From assembly GCA_022712945.1 (NCBI GenBank), contig JAFLJP010000147.1, positions 1 to 41,035 on the forward strand: DNA of 41,035 bases. The letters are read 5' to 3'. The notes beneath the pieces were generated by a model. The model was not told where the DNA came from and searched no databases. It worked only from the letters and a program-made list of their open reading frames with translations. The DNA is from Gammaproteobacteria bacterium. Lineage in GTDB: Bacteria > Pseudomonadota > Gammaproteobacteria > RBG-16-57-12. Of this stretch, positions 18,993-27,859 are shown piece after piece (position 1 is the stretch's first letter; each line of letters opens with the position of its first letter). Made by a program: the position numbers and the translations under genes.

Positions 18993-19585
18993 TTGGCGCT
19001 GTTATTTTGGTCTCAATCGCGGTGATTGTCTTGCCGATGATTCTGAGTGAAAGCGGTGAATCTGAAATCAGCGGCAGTAATATTCCCCCCAAGCCCGCCC
19101 ACTTGGTGAAAACTGAAATTATTCCGTTAGAAATTAAAAAACTGCCCGACCCGGCCGAGAGTGTTCAACGTCGCGTTGTCCAACAGCGCAGTGACGTCGA
19201 AAGTGTCACTATAAAGGCGTCGCCTGAGGTGATTGTAGCGACCCCTGTCGAGGAGGCGGCTACTGCTCCAACAGCAGAGCCGGTCAGCAAGCCCCAGCCA
19301 CCCAAAGCCAAAGCACCCCGTGAGTCTTACAAACCAGAAGCAATCGCCACTGTTTCTGGTTGGGTGGTGCAGGTGGGTAGTTTTTCAAGCCAATCAAATG
19401 CGATGGCACTGCGGGATAAGCTGCGTGGTAATGGTTTTAATACTTTTGTTGAACGAGTAGATGGAGACAACACCGTGTACCGTGTCAGAGTTGGGCCAGA
19501 GATAAAAAAAGCACAGGCACAAACGGTTAAAGAGCGCCTTAAAGAGAAGATGGCACTGGATGGTTTGGTGATGCGGCACCGTTAA
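18962..19585 (+). CDS. dedD: SPOR-domain cell division protein DedD
   Basis: DedD is a single-pass inner-membrane protein whose periplasmic SPOR domain binds denuded septal peptidoglycan. The 207 residues comprise a short cytoplasmic tail, a membrane helix at about 10-29 (IVGAVILVSIAVIVLPMIL), a Pro/Ala-rich linker, and a C-terminal SPOR domain from about 135 (GWVVQVGSFSSQSNAMALRD). It starts inside folC. The position in the accD-folC-dedD-cvpA-purF cluster supports the name. Confidence 0.93.
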   Translation: MENNRIKQRIVGAVILVSIAVIVLPMILSESGESEISGSNIPPKPAHLVKTEIIPLEIKKLPDPAESVQRRVVQQRSDVESVTIKASPEVIVATPVEEAATAPTAEPVSKPQPPKAKAPRESYKPEAIATVSGWVVQVGSFSSQSNAMALRDKLRGNGFNTFVERVDGDNTVYRVRVGPEIKKAQAQTVKERLKEKMALDGLVMRHR

Positions 19586-19592
19586 TTAAAAA

Positions 19593-19651
19593 ATCTTCGC
19601 ACGATTCATTTTTAGCATTGCTGAAACGAAAACTATCTTTCGTGCAAAGAT
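19593..19651. mobile_element. Short inverted-repeat element, CTTTGCACGA family
   Basis: The arms ATCTTCGCACGA (19593-19604) and TCGTGCAAAGAT (19640-19651) are complementary at 11 of 12 positions and enclose 35 bp. They match the arms at 12605-12642 (CTTTGCACGA core). The element begins 8 bp after the dedD stop, encodes nothing, and separates dedD from cvpA. It is probably a miniature element or an IS relic. Confidence 0.55.
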
Positions 19652-19660
19652 CCCAATGAG

Positions 19661-19669
19661 TGATAGAAT
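19661..19669 (+). promoter_or_regulatory. Candidate extended -10 promoter for cvpA-purF
   Basis: TGATAGAAT fits an extended -10 (TGn plus TAGAAT). The predicted start near 19676 leaves a leader of about 33 nt. There is no good -35, and no PurR-like palindrome was found. It lies just past the inverted-repeat element, so a promoter here would restore transcription interrupted by the insertion. Confidence 0.35.
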
Positions 19670-19708
19670 GCGCCGCATAATTGAGACAGCTAACGTGTTG
19701 GATCGAAG

Positions 19709-20200
19709 ATGATTTGGATTGATATTGCAATATTAGTGGTGGTAGCCATTTCGGTTATCATCAGTCTAGTGCGTGGCTTTGTGCGTGAATCTCTTTCACT
19801 GGCGGGTTTGGTTGCGGCGATTGCGGCGAGCTTTTATCTATCGCAACCCGCATCGCAGCTTTTGGAAGGGAGCGTTGAAACGCCATCACTGCGATTAATG
19901 ATTGCCGTCGTAGTGCTGTTTGTTGTGACGCTGTTTGCGGTGGCAATACTCAACTTTTTTGTCGGTAAGTTAATTAAAATAAGTGGACTGAGTGGCACTG
20001 ATCGCATGATCGGGGTGATTTTCGGCGTGCTTCGTGGTGTTCTAGTGGTTGCGGTATTGGTGGTTTTAGCCAGTATGACAACGTTACCCGAAGACCCTTG
20101 GTGGCAGGCATCTGTTTTGCTGGGGTATTTTGAGCAGCTAGTGGTTTTATCTAAAGATTATCTACCCAGTGATATTGCGCAATATATTCACTACAAGTAG
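19709..20200 (+). CDS. cvpA: CvpA family membrane protein
   Basis: A 163-residue inner-membrane protein with about four hydrophobic helices, starting [25 protein letters not shown], the conserved opening of CvpA. In E. coli it is needed for colicin V production and lies upstream of purF; its molecular role is not settled. The segment [17 protein letters not shown] near residue 95 is also conserved. purF follows after 38 bp in the same direction. Confidence 0.94.
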   Translation: MIWIDIAILVVVAISVIISLVRGFVRESLSLAGLVAAIAASFYLSQPASQLLEGSVETPSLRLMIAVVVLFVVTLFAVAILNFFVGKLIKISGLSGTDRMIGVIFGVLRGVLVVAVLVVLASMTTLPEDPWWQASVLLGYFEQLVVLSKDYLPSDIAQYIHYK

Positions 20201-20238
20201 CTTTTACACGTTCCAAGCTTTACAAACGGGGTCTCTCT

Positions 20239-21750
20239 ATGTGCGGTATTATCGGTATTGTTGGTCAAGGCAATGTCAATCAATTGATCTATGATGGGCT
20301 GACAGTATTACAGCATCGCGGGCAGGATGCGGCTGGCATGGTGACCTGTGATAATGGCCATTTCAATTTGCGTAAATCCAATGGCCTAGTTCGTGATGTA
20401 TTCCATACCCGCCACATGCTGCGTCTGGTTGGTAATATGGGCATCGGGCATGTGCGCTATCCAACCGCAGGCAGTTTTTCCAGTGCCGAAGCCCAACCCT
20501 TCTACGTTAACTCACCTTATGGCATCGCACTGGCGCACAATGGCAATCTGACCAACGTGGCACAGTTGAAAGATGATATTTTCCGGGAAGACCTACGCCA
20601 TATTAATACCAATTCTGACTCCGAAGTTCTGCTGAATGTCTTTGCCCACGAGCTGCAGTGCCAAGGGAAGTTGAACATCGACCATAACGATATTTTTGAA
20701 GCGGTTGCCGGTGTTCATCGTCGTTGCAGCGGTGGCTATGCGGCGGTTGTTATCATCCCCAATTACGGTATTGTCGGGTTTCGTGACCCCTCGGGTATCC
20801 GCCCGGCAGTGTTTGGTCAGCGTAAAACTAAAGAGGGAGCAGAATATATTGTCGCCTCAGAAAGCGTCGCTATCGATTCGTTGGGTTTTGAGGTCATTCG
20901 TGATCTGGCACCCGGCGAAGCCATTTTCATTAGCCTGGAAGGGCAAATGTACACCAAACAGTGCGCCCGCAACCCCCAGTATGCACCGTGTATTTTTGAA
21001 CATGTCTACTTTGCACGCCCAGACTCGATCATTGACGGTATCTCAGTCTATAAAGCGCGCCTGCGCATGGGCGACCTGCTGGCGAATAAAATTATGCGGG
21101 TACTGCCAGAGCATGATATCGACGTGGTGATTCCCATTCCAGATACCAGCCGTACTACCGCACTCCAGCTGGCGAATAAAATGGGCATGAAGTACCGTGA
21201 AGGTTTCATAAAAAATCGCTACATTGGTCGAACGTTTATCATGCCGGGGCAGAGCCAGCGAGCTAAATCAGTGCGTCAAAAGCTGAATGCGATTGATCTT
21301 GAATTTAAGGATAAGGTTGTACTGCTAGTGGATGACTCCATCGTTCGTGGTACCACCTCTAAACAGATCATTCAGATGGCCCGTGAAGCGGGTGCCCGCA
21401 AAGTCTACTTCGCCTCCGCCGCGCCTCCGGTTCGCCATGCCAATGTCTATGGTATTGATATGCCGAGTGTCAGAGAATTGATCGGTCATGGTCGTGATGA
21501 TGACGGTATTTGCAAAGAAATCGGTGCCGACTGGCTGGTCTATCAAGACATTGAAGACCTAATAGAGGCTGTACGCCAGGGCAATCCTGAGATTAAACGC
21601 TTCGATGTTTCCTGCTTTAATGGTGAGTATGTGACAGGAGATATTACGCCAGAGTATCTACAGGCGCTTGAAGATAGTCGTAATGACGAAGCCAAGAAAA
21701 AATCCGATGCTGCAGATAATGCGGTATTAGGCATGCACAACAATGATTGA
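20239..21750 (+). CDS. purF: Amidophosphoribosyltransferase
   Basis: PurF makes 5-phosphoribosylamine from PRPP and glutamine, the first committed purine step. The 503 residues match the E. coli-type enzyme. The N-terminal glutaminase nucleophile is the Cys after the initiator Met (MCGIIGIVG), with no propeptide. The PRPP-binding loop is [17 protein letters not shown] near residue 360. The following 109-bp gap to the convergent maf gene holds only a weak AT-rich hairpin candidate (GCTA/TAGC then a T-run near 21796-21812). Confidence 0.98.
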   Translation: MCGIIGIVGQGNVNQLIYDGLTVLQHRGQDAAGMVTCDNGHFNLRKSNGLVRDVFHTRHMLRLVGNMGIGHVRYPTAGSFSSAEAQPFYVNSPYGIALAHNGNLTNVAQLKDDIFREDLRHINTNSDSEVLLNVFAHELQCQGKLNIDHNDIFEAVAGVHRRCSGGYAAVVIIPNYGIVGFRDPSGIRPAVFGQRKTKEGAEYIVASESVAIDSLGFEVIRDLAPGEAIFISLEGQMYTKQCARNPQYAPCIFEHVYFARPDSIIDGISVYKARLRMGDLLANKIMRVLPEHDIDVVIPIPDTSRTTALQLANKMGMKYREGFIKNRYIGRTFIMPGQSQRAKSVRQKLNAIDLEFKDKVVLLVDDSIVRGTTSKQIIQMAREAGARKVYFASAAPPVRHANVYGIDMPSVRELIGHGRDDDGICKEIGADWLVYQDIEDLIEAVRQGNPEIKRFDVSCFNGEYVTGDITPEYLQALEDSRNDEAKKKSDAADNAVLGMHNND

Positions 21751-21859
21751 TTAGTCCTTCATCATATGAAAAATGGTCTTCTGTAGATGCTACCCGATTA
21801 GCCTATTTTTGCTCTATTTTTCTAGTACTTTAGCGGGGCAGATAAACAAAGCATCGAAA

Positions 21860-22477
21860 TTATGAAAAGAAGGTATTGCTTAAAACTTCTACCCCCTCTT
21901 TTTCCAACATCTGAATCAGCCGGATAAGTGGCAGGCCGATCAGGGTGTTGGGATCTTCTCCCTCCAGTTTTTCAAATAAGCTGATGCCCAGCCCTTCTGA
22001 TTTAAAGCTACCCGCGCAGTGGTAAGGCTGCTCTTTTTGCAGGTAGTTTTCTATCTGGTTTTCACTCAATTCACGGAAATAGACGCTAAAGGGCACAACA
22101 TCTGTTTGCAGGGTGTCGTTCTCTGAGTTGTAGAGACTTAACCCGGTAAGGAAGGTGATGCACTTTCCTGATGCCTGTTGTAGCTGTTGGGTCGCCCGTG
22201 CATGAGAGCCTGGTTTGCCCAGCATCTGTTCACCGAGTACAGCTACCTGATCTGAGCCGATAATCAGGCTGTTGGGGTAGTGGTGTGCCACCGCCTTGGC
22301 CTTTTGCTCAGCAAGGCGGGCCACCAGCTCTGATGGTTTTTCACCGGCAATAGGTGATTCATCAATATCCGGTGCGGCACACTCGAAGGGTAAGCAGAGC
22401 TTGGCCAATAGTTCACGGCGAAAGGGTGAGGTTGAAGCCAATACTAGTGTATCAACCACTTTATATTGACCCAACAA
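21860..22477 (-). CDS. yceF: Maf-family nucleotide pyrophosphatase, YceF type
   Basis: Maf proteins hydrolyse modified or non-canonical nucleoside triphosphates; the YceF subgroup prefers m7GTP. The sequence [37 protein letters not shown] and [32 protein letters not shown] follows E. coli YceF closely. The long open frame starts at TTG 22477; GTG 22459 ([10 protein letters not shown]) is an equally good start and gives 199 residues. It lies 29 bp behind pycB and probably shares its transcript. In E. coli yceF is divergent from yceD; here pycA-pycB sit between them. Confidence 0.93.
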   Translation of the reverse strand: MLGQYKVVDTLVLASTSPFRRELLAKLCLPFECAAPDIDESPIAGEKPSELVARLAEQKAKAVAHHYPNSLIIGSDQVAVLGEQMLGKPGSHARATQQLQQASGKCITFLTGLSLYNSENDTLQTDVVPFSVYFRELSENQIENYLQKEQPYHCAGSFKSEGLGISLFEKLEGEDPNTLIGLPLIRLIQMLEKEGVEVLSNTFFS

Positions 22478-22506
22478 AAAGGGACTGGCAGTGTACTAAA
22501 TCCACG

Positions 22507-24330
22507 CTATTTTTCGATCTCGATCAATATTTCATCGGGGTTGACGGTCTCACCCTTGGCGATATTGATCACTTTGATAGTGCCATCAATCGGTGCCTGT
22601 ATCTCGGTCTCCATCTTCATTGCTTCGGCCACCAGTAGTGGATCGCCAGCACTCACCTTGTCACCCTCTTTAACCAGAACTTCAACCACCGTACCGGGCA
22701 TGGAGGTGGTGACATGCCCCGGCTCGGTGGCACGAGGGCGTTTGCTGCCGCTGGAGCGAGTGGTTGTTGTACCATCATCCGAGAGGGAGACCTCACCCAA
22801 TGTCTCGACGACAACCTCTTCCGGTACACCGTCCACGGTGACGTAGAAGGGGCGAACCTGTTGGCTCTTGTGGCCGCTGCCGGTAATTTTGACATGGTAA
22901 TCTTCACCGTGCAGGGTGAGGGTCATCTCGGTTGGGGCGCTGCTAATACACGCAGTCTGGTTTGAGACCGGTGGTTCCAGTGGTTCAGGTGATAGTGTGC
23001 CTGCTTCACGCTGCTCCAGAAACTCTCGGCCAACCTCAGGGAACATGGCGAAGGTCAGAACATCTTCTGGTGATTTTGCCAGCTCACCCGCTTGCACTTT
23101 GAGTTTGTCCATTTCTGGTTTGAGTAGGTCAGCTGGTCGGCAGTCGATAACGATCTCGTTGCCGATGGCTTGTTGCCTGACGGTGTTATTGACGTTACCG
23201 GGAGGTGTGCCGTATTTGCCTTGCAGGTAAAGCTTTACCTCATTGGTAATGCTGCTGTAACGTTTTTGGGTCAGCACATTGAGCACTGCCTGGGTGCCGA
23301 CAATTTGCGAGGTGGGTGTGACGAGGGGCGGAAAGCCTAAATCTTCACGCACTTTGGGGATTTCGGCGAGCACCTCGTTCATGCGGTTTAATGCGTCTTG
23401 CTCTTTTAGCTGATTGGATAGGTTAGAGATCATGCCGCCAGGCACCTGGTTGACCTGCACCCGGGTATCCATGCCGGTGAACTCGCTTTCGAACTGGTGA
23501 TATTTTTTACGCACCCCGTAGAAGTAGAGGCCGATCTCTTGTAGTGCCTCCAGGTCAAGGCCGCTGTCGTAAGGGGTGTTGCGCAGTGCGGCGACCAAGC
23601 TCTCGGTGGGTGGATGGCTGGTGCCGCCGGAAAATGCGGAGATTGCGGTGTCGATGTGTCGACAGCCACTCTCGATCGCCTTGAGGTGACACATGCTGGA
23701 TAGGCCCGAGGTGGCGTGGCTGTGCAGATGAACGGGTATGTTCAGCTCGCTCACCAGTGCGCTGACCAGCTGTTCGGTGATGTAGGGTGTTAGCAGGCCG
23801 GCCATATCTTTAATCGCTACGCTATCACAGCCCATCGACTCCAGCTTTTTGGCATCGCGCGCAAACTGTTCAATGGTGTGTACCGGGCTGGTGGTGTATG
23901 AAATGGTGCCTTGAGCATGTTTGCCTGCGGTTTTGACCGCATCAATCGAGGTTTGCAGGTTGCGCAGGTCGTTCATAGCATCGAAAATACGGAAGACATC
24001 GATACCGTTTTCAGCCGCTTGTTTCACAAAAGCCTGTACTACGTCATCAGCATAGTGGCGATAGCCAAGCAGGTTTTGGCCGCGAAGTAGCATTTGTAGT
24101 GGTGTGTTGGGTAACGCCTCTTTAAGCTGGCGAAGGCGCTCCCAAGGATCTTCTTTTAGGAAACGGATGCAGGCATCAAACGTGGCACCACCCCACACTT
24201 CAAGAGACCAATAACCAATGTTGTCGAGTTTTTCGCAGATTGGCAGCATATCTTCAGTACGCATGCGGGTCGCGATCAGGGATTGATGGGCATCTCGCAG
24301 GATGGTGTCAGTGATGTTGACACGGCTCAT
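22507..24330 (-). CDS. pycB: Pyruvate carboxylase subunit B (OadA-like, biotinylated)
   Basis: Carboxyltransferase subunit that carries biotin and, with the biotin carboxylase next door, would carboxylate pyruvate to oxaloacetate. ATG 24330 has AGGAACAT upstream and gives MSRVNITDTILRDAHQSL and 607 residues. The N-terminal HMGL-like barrel holds the HLHSHATSGL metal site near residue 205. A conserved PYC/OAD domain follows, then a linker, and a biotinyl domain ends the protein with biotin lysine in EAMKMET, 35 residues from the C-terminus. It is homologous to the alpha subunit of the sodium-pumping oxaloacetate decarboxylase, but no oadB or oadG membrane subunits are present, so the carboxylase role is favoured. 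Confidence 0.9.
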   Translation of the reverse strand: MSRVNITDTILRDAHQSLIATRMRTEDMLPICEKLDNIGYWSLEVWGGATFDACIRFLKEDPWERLRQLKEALPNTPLQMLLRGQNLLGYRHYADDVVQAFVKQAAENGIDVFRIFDAMNDLRNLQTSIDAVKTAGKHAQGTISYTTSPVHTIEQFARDAKKLESMGCDSVAIKDMAGLLTPYITEQLVSALVSELNIPVHLHSHATSGLSSMCHLKAIESGCRHIDTAISAFSGGTSHPPTESLVAALRNTPYDSGLDLEALQEIGLYFYGVRKKYHQFESEFTGMDTRVQVNQVPGGMISNLSNQLKEQDALNRMNEVLAEIPKVREDLGFPPLVTPTSQIVGTQAVLNVLTQKRYSSITNEVKLYLQGKYGTPPGNVNNTVRQQAIGNEIVIDCRPADLLKPEMDKLKVQAGELAKSPEDVLTFAMFPEVGREFLEQREAGTLSPEPLEPPVSNQTACISSAPTEMTLTLHGEDYHVKITGSGHKSQQVRPFYVTVDGVPEEVVVETLGEVSLSDDGTTTTRSSGSKRPRATEPGHVTTSMPGTVVEVLVKEGDKVSAGDPLLVAEAMKMETEIQAPIDGTIKVINIAKGETVNPDEILIEIEK

Positions 24331-24368
24331 AGTATGTTCCTTTATCTGTCGCATTCTAAATGAATCTC

Positions 24369-25799
24369 TTATAAACCTAAATGTGCAGCAATCGCCGCAG
24401 CAATGGTGGCGGCTTCGTGGTGAGGCGCACGCCGTACAGAATAGTTGATAAGTTCAGGGTGCGCTTCAACAAAACTGGTGTCGAACTTTGCACTCTGAAA
24501 TTCAGCCGATTTAACAATGGCTATCTGATAGGGAACGGTGGTTTTTACACCGTAAACCCCGATATCGTTCAGTGCTCTCTCTGCGCGATTTAGCAGGTCA
24601 TCCCATTCGAGCGCCCAGACAATCAGCTTGGCGCACATCGAATCATAGTAGGGCGGGATTTCATAGCCAGTGTAAATCGCGCTGTCGGTGCGTACTCCCG
24701 GGCCACCGGGGGCAAAATAGCGGGTGATACGCCCAAAGCTGGGGAGGAAGTCATTTTTCGGATCTTCCGCATTAATGCGAAACTCCATGGCAAAGCCACG
24801 GCGTTGAATTTGCTCTTGTTTATAACGTAGCGTCAGCCCGGAGGCGATGCGGATTTGCTCTTGTACGATATCCACACCGGTTATCTGCTCCGATATGGTG
24901 TGCTCTACCTGTAGGCGGGTGTTCATCTCCATGAAGTAGAAATTATCATTTTCATCGAGCAAAAATTCGACGGTACCGGCATTTTCGTAGCCCACCTGTT
25001 TGGCTGCCCGCACCGCTAAATCACCAATATAGTTGCGCTGTTCATCATTGAGTTGAGGTGATGGGGCGATCTCAATCAGTTTTTGGTGGCGGCGCTGAAT
25101 GGAGCAATCCCGCTCATAAAGGTGAATTACATTGCCATGGCTGTCGGCTAAAATCTGCACTTCGATGTGGCGAGGGTTTACCACGCACTTCTCCATGAAG
25201 ACCTCTGCGCTACCAAACGCTTTCACCGCCTCGGAGATGACGCGGTCGTAATTTCGATTAAGTTCAGTTTCACTGTCACAGCGGCGAATGCCTCGCCCGC
25301 CACCACCTGAGGTAGCTTTCAACATCACCGGGTAGCCGATCTTTTCAGCCAGTGTAATGGCTTCATCCAGGTTGGCCAGGTTGCCCTCTGAGCCGGGGGT
25401 GATCGGGATGCCTGCCGCAACCATCGATTTTCGAGCCTGGGTTTTATCCCCCATGCCGTGAATTACTTCAGCACTCGGGCCGATGAATTTAATGCCACGT
25501 TTAACGCAGGCTTTCGCCAGTAGTGGGTTTTCAGAGAGAAAGCCATAGCCGGGATGGATGGCATCACAACCAGTGGCAACTGCAAGATTGACGATGCGAT
25601 GCGCATTAAGATAGCCAGCAACCGTGTCGGGGCCAAGGCTATAGGCTTCATCCGCCTTCTTGACGTGCAGTGCATTGCGATCGGCATCGGCATAAATAGC
25701 AACTGAGGTGATGCCCATTTCGGCACAGGCACGGGCGATGCGCACCGCGATCTCCCCCCGGTTTGCAATCAGGATTTTTTTAATCAAGATGTGATCCAT
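24369..25799 (-). CDS. pycA: Pyruvate carboxylase subunit A (biotin carboxylase)
   Basis: ATP-dependent biotin carboxylase of 476 residues, homologous to AccC but adjacent to the OadA-like subunit as in the two-subunit pyruvate carboxylase of Pseudomonas. IKKILIANRGEIAVRIARA opens the protein. The glycine loop KATSGGGGRGIRRC is near 160-173, the ATP-grasp signature FYFMEMNTRLQVEHTISEQITG near 290-311, and FRINAEDP near 340. The C-terminal tail extends about 25 residues beyond AccC. pycB follows after 38 bp. It has its own promoter candidate in the divergent gap with yceD. Confidence 0.92.
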   Translation of the reverse strand: MDHILIKKILIANRGEIAVRIARACAEMGITSVAIYADADRNALHVKKADEAYSLGPDTVAGYLNAHRIVNLAVATGCDAIHPGYGFLSENPLLAKACVKRGIKFIGPSAEVIHGMGDKTQARKSMVAAGIPITPGSEGNLANLDEAITLAEKIGYPVMLKATSGGGGRGIRRCDSETELNRNYDRVISEAVKAFGSAEVFMEKCVVNPRHIEVQILADSHGNVIHLYERDCSIQRRHQKLIEIAPSPQLNDEQRNYIGDLAVRAAKQVGYENAGTVEFLLDENDNFYFMEMNTRLQVEHTISEQITGVDIVQEQIRIASGLTLRYKQEQIQRRGFAMEFRINAEDPKNDFLPSFGRITRYFAPGGPGVRTDSAIYTGYEIPPYYDSMCAKLIVWALEWDDLLNRAERALNDIGVYGVKTTVPYQIAIVKSAEFQSAKFDTSFVEAHPELINYSVRRAPHHEAATIAAAIAAHLGL

Positions 25800-25824
25800 C
25801 CGGTGTCATGGTTGTTTATGGAAG

Positions 25825-25838
25825 CTACTGAACAGTAG
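25825..25838. promoter_or_regulatory. Inverted repeat in the pycA leader
   Basis: CTACTG AA CAGTAG is a perfect 6-bp inverted repeat around 2 bp. It lies 26 bp upstream of pycA, downstream of its predicted transcription start. It could be a repressor operator, but no regulator is implied by the sequence. Confidence 0.3.
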
Positions 25839-25868
25839 GTCACTCGGCCTGTTCGCAAATCCCTTAAG

Positions 25869-25897
25869 GTTCTACGTAAATTGAGTGGGGATGTCAA
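25869..25897 (-). promoter_or_regulatory. Sigma-70 promoter for pycA-pycB-maf
   Basis: On the minus strand a perfect TTGACA (25897-25892) is followed after 17 bp by TAGAAC (25874-25869). The predicted start near 25862 leaves a leader of about 63 nt before pycA. It is back to back with the yceD promoter, the two -35 boxes being about 63 bp apart. Confidence 0.65.
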
Positions 25898-25960
25898 CAG
25901 CGGCGACTTTATTGAGAGCTACCCCGTTGTTTTTTACGTGGGCGGTGGATCGAATTCTCT

Positions 25961-25989
25961 TTGACATATTGATGTTGCGACGCTATTAT
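25961..25989 (+). promoter_or_regulatory. Near-consensus sigma-70 promoter for yceD-rpmF and the fab cluster
   Basis: A perfect TTGACA (25961-25966) and TATTAT (25984-25989) stand 17 bp apart, the best promoter in the window. The -10 box ends 7 bp before the yceD ATG at 25997, so the expected transcription start (about 25996-25997) falls on or next to the start codon. Confidence 0.75.
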
Positions 25990-25996
25990 GCGCGCC

Positions 25997-26515
25997 ATGT
26001 CAGACCAGCCTTCAACTTATATAGAGCCGTTTACCCTTGCAAATAACGATTCGATGGTTGAACGGCAGGTTTCGTTGAGTGGCATGCAGCGGTTGGCGGA
26101 GTTAGTGGTTGAGGCAACCGGTGAGGCGACAGTGTCGCTGCACTTTGGTGCTGACCAACAAAGGTTTCGAGTGATGCAAGGCACCATTGCAGCGCCCGTT
26201 GTGGTGCGGTGTGAGCGTTGCCTTAAACTAATGTCTGTTAATGTTGTTGCCAATGTCAATGTTGGTCTGGTCAAGAATAATGAGCAGGCTGAAAACCTGC
26301 CAGGGCAGTATGAACCTCTGCTGCTTGAGAGTGATGAGCCGGTTTCGTTGGCCGGATTGGTTGAAGATGAATTGATACTCTCCCTGCCGATTGCGCCGCG
26401 ACATGAAATGGGTGCAGCATGTGTTAGTCTGGATGACTACGCAGCAGAGGATGAGCCTCAGGAAGAGAGAGAAAACCCTTTTGCCGCCCTGGCTGCATTG
26501 AAAGAGAAACACTGA
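25997..26515 (+). CDS. yceD: YceD family protein (DUF177), 23S rRNA accumulation
   Basis: A 172-residue YceD protein, conserved next to rpmF and needed in E. coli for normal 23S rRNA levels. The hallmark CERCLKLM lies near residue 75, and the YEPL...[10 protein letters not shown] segment and C-terminal [11 protein letters not shown] match the family. ATG 25997 ([12 protein letters not shown]) is preferred; an in-frame ATG at 25988 overlaps the -10 box of the promoter. There is no Shine-Dalgarno upstream, and the mRNA may be leaderless. rpmF follows after 19 bp. Confidence 0.92.
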   Translation: MSDQPSTYIEPFTLANNDSMVERQVSLSGMQRLAELVVEATGEATVSLHFGADQQRFRVMQGTIAAPVVVRCERCLKLMSVNVVANVNVGLVKNNEQAENLPGQYEPLLLESDEPVSLAGLVEDELILSLPIAPRHEMGAACVSLDDYAAEDEPQEERENPFAALAALKEKH

Positions 26516-26534
26516 ATTTTTAAGGAGACGCCTG

Positions 26535-26714
26535 ATGGCCGTACAACAAAATAAAAAGACCCCTTCCAAGCGCGGAATGCGTCGTTCACATGATGCACTG
26601 TCTAGCTCTACGCTTTCTGTTGACCAGCACACAGGTGAAACTCATCTGCGTCATCACGTCACACCTGACGGTTTTTTCAAAGGCCGTAAGATCGTCGCAG
26701 GTAAAGGCGAATAA
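26535..26714 (+). CDS. rpmF: 50S ribosomal protein L32
   Basis: A 59-residue basic ribosomal protein of the large subunit. The N-terminus [20 protein letters not shown] is the L32 signature and the middle reads [20 protein letters not shown]. It has no zinc-binding cysteines, so it is the Cys-less form. TAAGGAGACG gives a strong ribosome-binding site 6-8 bp before the ATG. The yceD-rpmF-plsX order is standard. Confidence 0.97.
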   Translation: MAVQQNKKTPSKRGMRRSHDALSSSTLSVDQHTGETHLRHHVTPDGFFKGRKIVAGKGE

Positions 26715-26755
26715 TCGCCTTTTGTGCCTCCCGGCACACCCTGTAAAGATGGAGT

Positions 26756-26798
26756 GACCTCCGCCGGCCTGATGGGCTGGCGGGGGTCGCTTTTGTTT
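26756..26798 (+). terminator. Terminator-like hairpin between rpmF and plsX
   Basis: GACCTCCGCCGGCC pairs with GGCTGGCGGGGGTC (26756-26788) over about 14 bp, including two G-T pairs, around a short loop. A CTTTTGTTT tract follows at 26790-26798. It lies 42 bp past rpmF and 33 bp before plsX, and could act as a partial terminator that lets rpmF be expressed above the lipid genes. Confidence 0.6.
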
Positions 26799-26830
26799 AT
26801 ACGCCCTGCCAAGTCGGTGAATAAAGTCAG

Positions 26831-27859
26831 ATGAGAGACGTTGTAACGATTGCGATTGATGCAATGGGTGGCGATCACGGCCCGTCAGTGACGGTGCCCG
26901 CCTCCTTGCAGGCGATTAAAGATGATGCCCGCCTGCGTTTAATTCTGGTTGGTCTGGAAGATGAGCTGAAATCCGAGTTTGCTAAACTGGGTGCGGCACC
27001 GTCAGAGCGCCTCTCCATTCACCACGCTTCACAGCAGGTGTCGATGTGCGAGCTACCTTCCGTAGCGATGCGCAGTAAAAAAGACTCTTCAATGCGGGTT
27101 GCCATCAACCTGGTGAAAAAAGGCGAGGCTCAAGCGTGTGTTAGTGCCGGTAATACCGGTGCGCTAATGGCCACTGCACGCTTTGTGTTGAAGATGCTGC
27201 CTGGTATCGACCGTCCCGCCATTATCGCCTCCATGCCGACCACTAAAGGCCATACCCATGTGCTCGACCTGGGTGCCAATGTTGACTCATCAGCAGAAAA
27301 TTTATTTGAATTTGCCGTAATGGGTTCGGTGTTGGTGAGTGCGGTTGATGGGATCGCCAATCCATCGGTGGCGTTACTCAATATTGGTGAAGAAGAGATC
27401 AAAGGCAATGAGCAGGTAAAAGGTGCCTCTTTGCTGTTAGCAGAGAGCGATCTAAACTACATTGGTTACATTGAGGGTGATGGCATCTTCAAAGGTGAGG
27501 CTAATGTGGTGGTCTGTGATGGTTTTGTGGGTAATGTCTCATTAAAAACCACCGAGGGTGTGGCCAAAATGATGGGCTATTACCTTAAGGATGCCTTTAA
27601 TAAAAACATCTTGACCAAGATAGCCGCGTTAATCGCGATGCCGGTTATCAATGCATTTCGTCATAAGTTCGATCCTGGCCGATACAATGGTGCCAGCTTT
27701 GTCGGTTTACGTGGCATTGTGGTGAAGAGCCACGGTGGAGCCGATGTGCCTTCCTATAATAATGCGATTCATGAAGCAATTAAGGAGGTGGATATGGATG
27801 TGCCGATGCGTATCAGTGAACAGCTAGAGGCGATTCTTTCCCGGAGGCAGGCAAAATGA
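26831..27859 (+). CDS. plsX: Phosphate acyltransferase
   Basis: PlsX converts acyl-ACP and phosphate to acyl phosphate, which PlsY uses for phosphatidic acid synthesis; it acts at the cytoplasmic face of the membrane. The 342 residues open with [20 protein letters not shown], the family signature, and contain [10 protein letters not shown] and [18 protein letters not shown] 26831 is used. Its stop overlaps the fabH start by 4 nt, coupling the two. Confidence 0.97.
   Translation: MRDVVTIAIDAMGGDHGPSVTVPASLQAIKDDARLRLILVGLEDELKSEFAKLGAAPSERLSIHHASQQVSMCELPSVAMRSKKDSSMRVAINLVKKGEAQACVSAGNTGALMATARFVLKMLPGIDRPAIIASMPTTKGHTHVLDLGANVDSSAENLFEFAVMGSVLVSAVDGIANPSVALLNIGEEEIKGNEQVKGASLLLAESDLNYIGYIEGDGIFKGEANVVVCDGFVGNVSLKTTEGVAKMMGYYLKDAFNKNILTKIAALIAMPVINAFRHKFDPGRYNGASFVGLRGIVVKSHGGADVPSYNNAIHEAIKEVDMDVPMRISEQLEAILSRRQAK

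Noticed and set aside
22507..25799. Sodium-pumping oxaloacetate decarboxylase operon
   Set aside because: Only the OadA-like subunit and a biotin carboxylase are present; no oadB or oadG, and the AccC-like partner indicates a carboxylase.
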